Below are positions 59,089 through 64,000 of a stretch of DNA of 64,000 nt, piece by piece. The notes under the pieces are model-generated. The model was given only the letters and a program-made list of their open reading frames with translations. It searched no databases and was not told where the DNA came from. How positions within the stretch are numbered: position 1 is the stretch's first letter; every line of letters starts with the position of its first letter. Source of the DNA: UBA668 sp038234785 (GTDB taxonomy: Bacteria; Actinomycetota; Acidimicrobiia; Acidimicrobiales; Ilumatobacteraceae); the NCBI GenBank assembly GCA_038234785.1, contig JBBQTC010000001.1:1-64000 (forward strand), in the 5' to 3' direction. Position numbers and translations under genes: made by a program.

Positions 59089-60510
59089 TCAGGCTGGCTT
59101 GGTCGGCACGGTGATCGCAGCCAGGTCGACGGAGAAGGGCACGTCCGTGGCCGGGTGCGCGGGAGCGGTCGCCGCGTCGGGCATCTGCTCCTGGGGTTGG
59201 AGTTCGGGCAGGCTCGCCGTCTTCCAATCGACCGACGGCGGATGGGTCTCGCCCAACCACTCGGCGATCGGATACTCCCCCGCCTTCCAGTCGCCACTAC
59301 CGCTGGCGTCGCACGGGGCGAGCGTCTCGAGCTCGAACGGCAGCGACGACGTGAAGGTGTTGCCGGAGAAGCAGTTGCCGAGGGTCGACACGTCGGACCC
59401 GACCGAGGCGACCAGCAGATCGGCCACTCGGTTGTCGCTCAACTCGTTGCCGATCACGCGGTTCTGCTGCGAGTCCCACAGGATCGGGCCGCCCGGGTCG
59501 GTCGGGAGCATCTGCTTCTGTTCTGAGCACGGCGTGCTCCATTCGTCGGGGGTCGGCACCTCGTCGTTGGGATCGTCCTCGAGGAACGGCACCGCACCGA
59601 TCCCACTCTTGTCGTGGTCGTACACGAGGTTGCGCTCGATGTCGTTCTTGACCCCGCCGGCAACGAGGATCCCGTTGCCCATCGCCAGCAACGCGACGTC
59701 GATCGCGGGCGTGTCGGGTTGGTTGTTCGAGTAGACGAGGTTGCCGACGATCGTGGTCTCGCGGTTCGGGTAGCACAGTTCGTACGAGCCGCTGTTGGGC
59801 ACGATGCCGGCGCGGTTGAAACGGAACGTCGAGTTGACGATCAGCAGATTGCCGCCGGAGTTCGTGCCCGAGTACCCAAGACCGTTGTGCTCGCTCACGG
59901 CGTGGTCCAGCACCGCGTTGCACGGGTAGCACTCGCCGATGTACACGCCTGCATCCGGGCTGCCCGCGGCGTAGATGTGGTCGATCTGGCCGTTGATGGA
60001 ATCGAATGCGTACACGCCGTAGTCGCCGGTGCGGTAGGTCGTGAGGTAGGACCCTCGATAGCCGTCGACGCCGGTCCAGAAGAAGCCGTTGTGGGTGTAG
60101 TTCATGGCGGTCATGTTCTCGACGGCCACACCCGTCGCACCCAGGATGCGGATCCCGTTGTCGAGCCGGAAGTCACCGTCGAGCACCACCGTGTTGCGGT
60201 CCAGGCCGCGGATCGTGAGATCGTTCGTCTCGACCTGCACCGCCTCCTTGTAGGTGCCGGGCTTGACCAGGATCAACGCTCCTGGCGTCGCCGCAGTGAC
60301 GGCGGCCTGGATCGTCGGGTAGTCGTCGGGCACGGTGAGGACCTCATCCCCCGGAACGGTCGTGTCAGGTGCCGAGGGCTGGGTCGTGGTCGTCTCGACC
60401 GCGGCGGGTCCGGTGGTGGCCGGCGTCGCCGTGGATTCCGCCCCCTTTCCCCCGCAGGCGGCGACGAGCATGGACGCGGCGGCCATGACCGCAAGGAATC
60501 GACGTTGCAT
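59089..60510 (-). CDS. Right-handed parallel beta-helix lipoprotein (NosD-like)
   Basis: This 473-residue exported protein has a lipobox VAAC after a 16-residue hydrophobic signal and a Thr/Pro-rich linker. A beta-helix of about 330 residues follows, with the CASH/NosD-type opening DDYPTIQAAVTAATPGALIL and repeated NxVVxDG/NTFxxN ladders (DLTIRGLDRNTVVLDGDF, ENMTAMNYTHNGFF, NDIERNLVYDHDKSGI). Such proteins bind or process polysaccharides; NosD relatives serve in copper-enzyme maturation. The active site, if any, is not evident. Copper involvement is suggested only by the cupredoxin gene 20 bases upstream. Confidence 0.88.
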   Translation of the reverse strand: MQRRFLAVMAAASMLVAACGGKGAESTATPATTGPAAVETTTTQPSAPDTTVPGDEVLTVPDDYPTIQAAVTAATPGALILVKPGTYKEAVQVETNDLTIRGLDRNTVVLDGDFRLDNGIRILGATGVAVENMTAMNYTHNGFFWTGVDGYRGSYLTTYRTGDYGVYAFDSINGQIDHIYAAGSPDAGVYIGECYPCNAVLDHAVSEHNGLGYSGTNSGGNLLIVNSTFRFNRAGIVPNSGSYELCYPNRETTIVGNLVYSNNQPDTPAIDVALLAMGNGILVAGGVKNDIERNLVYDHDKSGIGAVPFLEDDPNDEVPTPDEWSTPCSEQKQMLPTDPGGPILWDSQQNRVIGNELSDNRVADLLVASVGSDVSTLGNCFSGNTFTSSLPFELETLAPCDASGSGDWKAGEYPIAEWLGETHPPSVDWKTASLPELQPQEQMPDAATAPAHPATDVPFSVDLAAITVPTKPA

Positions 60511-60530
60511 TGGGTGAACCCTTCTGTTGG

Positions 60531-60959
60531 TCACGGCGCAGTGACCGTGATCGTGCCGAACATGCCGGCTTTCGGACTTCCGTGGATGGCGCAGTAGTAG
60601 ACGTAGGTGCCCGGCCGATCGAACACGCGCGAGTACGAGTCCTTGGGTTGGAACTGATCCTCGTGGACGCCCCAGGTGGCAGCGGTCGGATCGTCCACGG
60701 GAACGATGTTGTGCGGGTTGCGGCCGTGGTTCGTGAACACGACTTCGGTCCCTGCCAACACCGAGACGTCGTTGGGCACGAAGTTGTTGTCGATCGCGAC
60801 CACGGGCGAGGTGACGCCGTTCGAGGGATACGTCACTTCGCTCGTGGGGATCGGGGCGACCGTGGTCGTGGGCGCGCTCAGACTGTCGTTCGGATCGGGG
60901 CCACAGGCCGTTGACACGACCACGAGCGCGCCGACGGCGATGAATCTGATCGAGCGCAC
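60531..60959 (-). CDS. Cupredoxin-domain lipoprotein
   Basis: This 142-residue exported blue-copper-type protein has a signal peptide with lipobox STAC and a Thr/Pro linker. A cupredoxin fold follows with all four type-1 copper ligands: His83 (NPHNIV), Cys123 and His126 (YYCAIHGSPK), and Met133 (AGMFG). It would transfer electrons or bind copper at the outer face of the membrane. The start is a GTG at 60959. It is the first gene of a three-lipoprotein unit (cupredoxin, beta-helix, DUF1996). Confidence 0.93.
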   Translation of the reverse strand: MRSIRFIAVGALVVVSTACGPDPNDSLSAPTTTVAPIPTSEVTYPSNGVTSPVVAIDNNFVPNDVSVLAGTEVVFTNHGRNPHNIVPVDDPTAATWGVHEDQFQPKDSYSRVFDRPGTYVYYCAIHGSPKAGMFGTITVTAP

Positions 60960-61012
60960 GAACCCCTCCCCATGCCACGCCCCCGAGGCGAGCGGCCCCT
61001 AGTGTGCGACGA

Positions 61013-61654
61013 GTGACCGACGACGTCCAAATCGAAGCGACGACGCCGCCGCCACCACCACCCACCGCTCCCATCTGGTTGGTCGCTTTCGTGGGTCTGG
61101 TGGTCTGCACGAACGTCGCCGCCGCGAGCTGGGCGGCGCTCGAGGTCGATCACCCGGCGAAGCTGCTGATGCTCTCGTCGCGCAATCGGTATCTCGTCCT
61201 CACGGTGCCCTCGGACATCTCGCCGTTCACGTGGGCCTTGGTCGGCACGCTGCGGATCCTCGCTGCCGCCATCGTGTGTCACATGATCGGTCGCTGCTAC
61301 GGGGACCGTGCCCTGCGATGGTTCTGGCGGTTCCTCGGTATGCCACAGACGCAGGTCGCGAAGTTCGAGCAACAGGTCGCACGCGCCGAGTGGATCGTGG
61401 TCCCGTTCTTCGTCGGCAGCAACATCGTGTGGGCGCTGACCGGAGCGGCAGGTACGAGTTGGCGTCGGCTCGCGCCGATGTTCGCCATCGGCGTCACCGT
61501 TCGGCTGGCGCTCCTGTGGTGGCTGGCGAAGGCATTCGAGGGCACATTGCGCGATGTGATCGATTGGACGAACCGCTACCAGTGGTGGATCGTCATCGCG
61601 TCGGTGGCCATCGTGGTCCTGGCCAATCTCCGTAATTTCCGCCAGGGCCGGTGA
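61013..61654 (+). CDS. Polytopic membrane protein, possibly DedA/VTT-related
   Basis: This protein of about 213 residues has a Pro-rich N-terminus and four to five hydrophobic segments (APIWLVAFVGLVVCTNVAAA, WALVGTLRILAAAIVCHMIG, IVVPFFVGSNIVWALTGAAG, MFAIGVTVRLALLWWLA, IVIASVAIVVLA). The second half has the look of a DedA/VTT protein (small-lipid scramblase or membrane-homeostasis family), but the family motif is weak. GTGs at 61004 and 61013 are both possible starts; no near Shine-Dalgarno decides. It is divergent from the cupredoxin gene and 35 bases upstream of the thiol peroxidase gene. Confidence 0.75.
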   Translation: MTDDVQIEATTPPPPPPTAPIWLVAFVGLVVCTNVAAASWAALEVDHPAKLLMLSSRNRYLVLTVPSDISPFTWALVGTLRILAAAIVCHMIGRCYGDRALRWFWRFLGMPQTQVAKFEQQVARAEWIVVPFFVGSNIVWALTGAAGTSWRRLAPMFAIGVTVRLALLWWLAKAFEGTLRDVIDWTNRYQWWIVIASVAIVVLANLRNFRQGR

Positions 61655-61689
61655 CAAGGGCCATTCTCGGCCGTGCTAGAACCGTCCGC

Positions 61690-62187
61690 ATGGCAACCAC
61701 CGCACTCGGGGGCAACCCCGTCCACACCGTCGGCGACCTCCCTTCGGTCGGCGCTCCCAGCCCATCCTTCGCGATCACCAAGGGCGACCTCAGCGAGGTC
61801 ACCCCGGCCGACTTCGCAGGCAAGCGGGTCGTGCTCAACATCTTCCCCAGCATCGACACCGCCACATGTGCCACGAGCGTCCGCAAGTTCAACGAACTGG
61901 CGTCCGGCCTCGACAACACCGTCGTGTTGTGCGTGTCCGCCGACCTACCCTTCGCACAGGGACGGTTCTGCGGCGCCGAGGGCCTCTCCAACGTGGTCAC
62001 CGCATCGACGTTCCGTAGCGACTTCGGCACGGCGTACGGCGTCACCCTCGCCGATGGCAAGCTGGCCGGCCTGCTCGCCCGGTCGGTCGTCGTGCTCGAC
62101 GAGCACGGCACCGTCGTGCACAGCCAGCTCGTGCCCGAGATCGCTCAGGAGCCGGACTACGACGCCGCCATCGAGTCGCTCGGCTAG
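61690..62187 (+). CDS. tpx: Thiol peroxidase
   Basis: This 165-residue atypical 2-Cys peroxiredoxin reduces peroxides using thioredoxin. The peroxidatic Cys60 is in IDTATCATSVRKFN and the resolving Cys94 in GRFCGAEG, the spacing of the Tpx family. FPSIDT and the late TASTFRSDFGTAYGV segment are also typical. The ATG at 61690 gives family length. The stop overlaps that of the convergent dapB gene by four bases (CTAG). Confidence 0.96.
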   Translation: MATTALGGNPVHTVGDLPSVGAPSPSFAITKGDLSEVTPADFAGKRVVLNIFPSIDTATCATSVRKFNELASGLDNTVVLCVSADLPFAQGRFCGAEGLSNVVTASTFRSDFGTAYGVTLADGKLAGLLARSVVVLDEHGTVVHSQLVPEIAQEPDYDAAIESLG

Positions 62188-62954
62188 ACCCCGAGCAGCG
62201 GGTCCAGCGAGAGCGTGAGGCCCGGGTATTCGGCGATGCGCTTGCACGCCAGAACCACGCCCGGCATGAAACTGACGCGGTCGTAGCTGTCCTGATGGAT
62301 CGTCAGGGTCTGTCCCTGCGCGCCCAGGATCACCTGTTGATGCGCCACCATCCCGCGCATGCGGACCGAGTGCAGATGGATCCCTCCCGGCCCGACACCG
62401 CCACGGCTTCCGGGGTAGATCTCGTACTCGGTCGGGTCGGCCGCCCAGTCCTGCGAGGCGGCCGCCATCCGCTCGGCGGTGACCTTCGCCGTTCCCGACG
62501 GCGCATCGATCTTGCGGTCGTGATGCAACTCGATGATCTCGGCGGTGTCGAAGTACGGCGCGGCCAACTCGGCGAAGCGCATCATGAGCACCGCGCTGAT
62601 CGCGAAGTTGGCGGCGATGATGCAGTTGCTGCCGCTGAACTCGCTGCGGAACAGGTCGAAGTCGTCGGGCGTGAAGCCGGTGGTGCCCACCACTGCGTGC
62701 ATGCCGTGCATCGCCAGCCACGGCAGCGTGACCCGGGCAGCGGCGACGTTCGAGAAGTCGACCACCACCTCGCATCCGGCGTCTGCCAGTGCCCGCAGCT
62801 CGGCTGCGATCGCGACGCCCTCCACGAGTCGGCCCGCCGAGTGCGGATCGACGGCGGCGACCAATTCGAATGCGGCATCGGCGGCGATCGCCTCGCACAC
62901 CGTGGCCCCCATGCGGCCGCCTGCACCCACCACACCCACACGAATCCGGCTCAT
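62184..62954 (-). CDS. dapB: 4-hydroxy-tetrahydrodipicolinate reductase
   Basis: This 256-residue enzyme takes the DapA product to tetrahydrodipicolinate with NAD(P)H in lysine/diaminopimelate synthesis. It has the nucleotide motif GAGGRMG (about residues 10-16), VVVDFSN, GTTGF, the catalytic region ELHHDRKIDAPSGTA with active His and Lys, and a C-terminal SYDRVSFMPG segment. The ATG at 62954 is set by the family N-terminus. dapA lies 9 kb downstream in the same direction. Confidence 0.97.
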   Translation of the reverse strand: MSRIRVGVVGAGGRMGATVCEAIAADAAFELVAAVDPHSAGRLVEGVAIAAELRALADAGCEVVVDFSNVAAARVTLPWLAMHGMHAVVGTTGFTPDDFDLFRSEFSGSNCIIAANFAISAVLMMRFAELAAPYFDTAEIIELHHDRKIDAPSGTAKVTAERMAAASQDWAADPTEYEIYPGSRGGVGPGGIHLHSVRMRGMVAHQQVILGAQGQTLTIHQDSYDRVSFMPGVVLACKRIAEYPGLTLSLDPLLGV

Positions 62955-62996
62955 GCCGACGACGGTACTCCGTGATCGATCGGCTAGAACAACGAC

Positions 62997-63317
62997 ATGA
63001 GCTTCCTCGACAAAGCAAAGGACAAGGCCACCCAACTCACGGCACAGGTCAAGGAGAAGGTCGACGACCAGCACCACAAGAAGCAGGCCGACGACCTCCT
63101 CGACGACGTCGGCCGGATCATCTACCGACAGCGCACCACCGGCACGATCGACCCAGGTGACGATGCTGCGATCGATGCGCTCGTCACCGAACTGAAGGCG
63201 CTCGCCGATCTCGGGGTGAACGTCCTCGAGGAGAAGCCGGCACCGGAAGCGGCGGCCGACGCGGCACCGCCTCCGCCACCTGCTTCGAAGCTGCCGCCTC
63301 CGCCACCGACGAGCTGA
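62997..63317 (+). CDS. Small hypothetical protein with Pro-rich tail
   Basis: This 106-residue hydrophilic protein has a Lys/Glu/Asp-rich amphipathic helical N-terminal half (FLDKAKDKATQLTAQVKEKV), a short helical middle (AIDALVTELKALADLG), and a tail of Ala/Pro runs ending PPPPPTS. No known domain was recognised. The N-terminal pattern resembles small stress-associated (antitoxin-like or CsbD-like) proteins only superficially. It is divergent from dapB across 42 bases and convergent with the M16 peptidase. Confidence 0.7.
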   Translation: MSFLDKAKDKATQLTAQVKEKVDDQHHKKQADDLLDDVGRIIYRQRTTGTIDPGDDAAIDALVTELKALADLGVNVLEEKPAPEAAADAAPPPPPASKLPPPPPTS

Positions 63318-63320
63318 GGC

Positions 63321-64000
63321 TCAGTCCGGATCGACGTTCGGGCCGACGGTGACCACGACCGGCTCGCCGGTCAGGACATCGGCGATGACGGACTGCACCG
63401 CCGCTTGGTCGACCGCTGCCCAACGTGCCACCTGATCGTCGATCGGTCGAACTGCTCCGGTGGTGATGAGCTGGCCGGCCGTGCGCGCCATGCGTGCGCC
63501 GGTGTCCTCGAGGCCGAGCTCGAAGGCGCCGGTGAGATAGCCGACAGCGATGTCGAGCTCCTCGTCGGTGATTCCCTCCGTGCCCAGTCGGCGGAGCTCG
63601 GTCAACAGCAGCGACTGCACCTCGTCGGCATGCTCGGGCTGCGTGCCTGCGTACAGCTGGAACACCCCGGCATCGGCATAGGCGGCGACGCCCGAGTAGA
63701 CCGCGTAGGCCAGGCCGCGACGTTCACGGATCTCCTCGAACAGCCGGCTCGACATGCCACCGCCGAGCACATGGTTGACCACGTCGAGCGCCTCGCGCCG
63801 GGAGTCGCCGCGAGCGAGCGCCCGCCCGCCCATCACGATGTGGACCTGCTCGCTCTCGTCGGCGAGGGCGATGCTGTCGCCCATCCCGCTCGGTGCGCCA
63901 CGTTTCGGTCGACCGCCCCCGGCAGCGACACCCGAGAAGCCCCGCACGATGTGGGCGAGCAACTCTTCGTGTTCGAGGGGTCCGGCCGCGGCCACCACCA
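63321..64000 (-). CDS. M16-family zinc peptidase (C-terminal part, cut by window end)
   Basis: This is the last 226 codons of a processing-protease-like M16 (insulinase/PqqL type) protein. The catalytic N-terminal domain with the HxxEH motif lies beyond the window end. The visible region shows the R/Y substrate-binding area of the non-catalytic domain: LNHVLGGG-type VNHVLGGGMSSRLFEEIRERRGLAYAV (residues given in two overlapping parts of the family signature), then SLLLTELRRLGTEGITDEEL. In many Actinobacteria this gene lies next to dapB and pnp. It probably degrades peptides in the cytoplasm. Confidence 0.9.
   Translation of the reverse strand, partial: VVAAAGPLEHEELLAHIVRGFSGVAAGGGRPKRGAPSGMGDSIALADESEQVHIVMGGRALARGDSRREALDVVNHVLGGGMSSRLFEEIRERRGLAYAVYSGVAAYADAGVFQLYAGTQPEHADEVQSLLLTELRRLGTEGITDEELDIAVGYLTGAFELGLEDTGARMARTAGQLITTGAVRPIDDQVARWAAVDQAAVQSVIADVLTGEPVVVTVGPNVDPD

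Overview
The window is 64 kb of high-GC, densely coded chromosomal DNA with no gene-free stretch over 300 bases. It looks actinobacterial, and an aerobic member of the Acidimicrobiia (Ilumatobacter-like) is my best guess. The evidence is a gene order ftsK - rimO - pgsA - cinA with rnj, dapA, dapB and an M16 peptidase upstream; CarD; a DUF222-HNH protein; a wax-ester-synthase-type acyltransferase; three bacterial-type P450s; many TetR/SDR/lipid-type enzymes; and Thr/Ser-rich linkers after the lipobox of secreted lipoproteins. The class assignment is inference from gene content. No IS element, prophage, CRISPR array or rRNA is visible. One tRNA gene, Arg(UCU), is present.

Layout. 1-8.5 kb: a MocR/LysN-type aminotransferase, a nitronate monooxygenase, a fatty acid desaturase, an unusual Cys4-ribbon-SDR fusion, an orphan xanthine-dehydrogenase-type molybdenum subunit, and a divergent metallo-beta-lactamase-fold enzyme with a perfect palindrome between the last two. 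8.5-11.6 kb: RNA and cold-shock functions (DEAD-box helicase with a structured leader, cold-shock protein with a small charged partner) plus an alpha/beta hydrolase and a 15-bp tandem repeat. 11.6-16.7 kb: a P450, an SDR/SRPBCC pair, a methyltransferase, a coiled-coil protein, a threonine-aldolase-like enzyme and a Dabb protein.

16.4-28.0 kb: eleven consecutive minus-strand genes dominated by redox enzymes. In transcription order they are pyruvate:ferredoxin oxidoreductase, DHOD-like protein, VIT1-like transporter, FAD amine oxidase, [3Fe-4S] ferredoxin, HutD-like protein, gamma-butyrobetaine-dioxygenase-like enzyme, methyltransferase, P450, nitroreductase and Dabb protein. 28.1-32.9 kb (plus strand): wax ester synthase/DGAT, class III aminotransferase, SDR and P450. 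32.9-39.0 kb: lipoprotein, hydroxyisobutyrate-dehydrogenase-like protein, SDR, EEP nuclease/phosphatase, glutamine-synthetase-like enzyme, CarD and TetR, followed by the tRNA at 39.0 kb.

39.1-64.0 kb: the conserved backbone, all on the minus strand (M16 peptidase, dapB ... dapA, rnj ... ftsK ... rimO, pgsA, cinA), interrupted by three accessory blocks. The first (42.2-44.1 kb) has an SMP-30 protein and a GerMN lipoprotein. The second (46.6-50.4 kb) has a lipoprotein, the DUF222-HNH protein and an ECF sigma factor with a membrane-anchored partner. The third (53.0-62.2 kb) has a winged-helix protein, a diiron ferritin-like protein with its TetR regulator, a polar amino-acid ABC transporter, three lipoproteins (cupredoxin, beta-helix, DUF1996), a membrane protein and thiol peroxidase. 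Many gene pairs overlap by 1-4 bases (ATGA, GTGA, TTGA, TGATG), which supports translational coupling and the start sites chosen.
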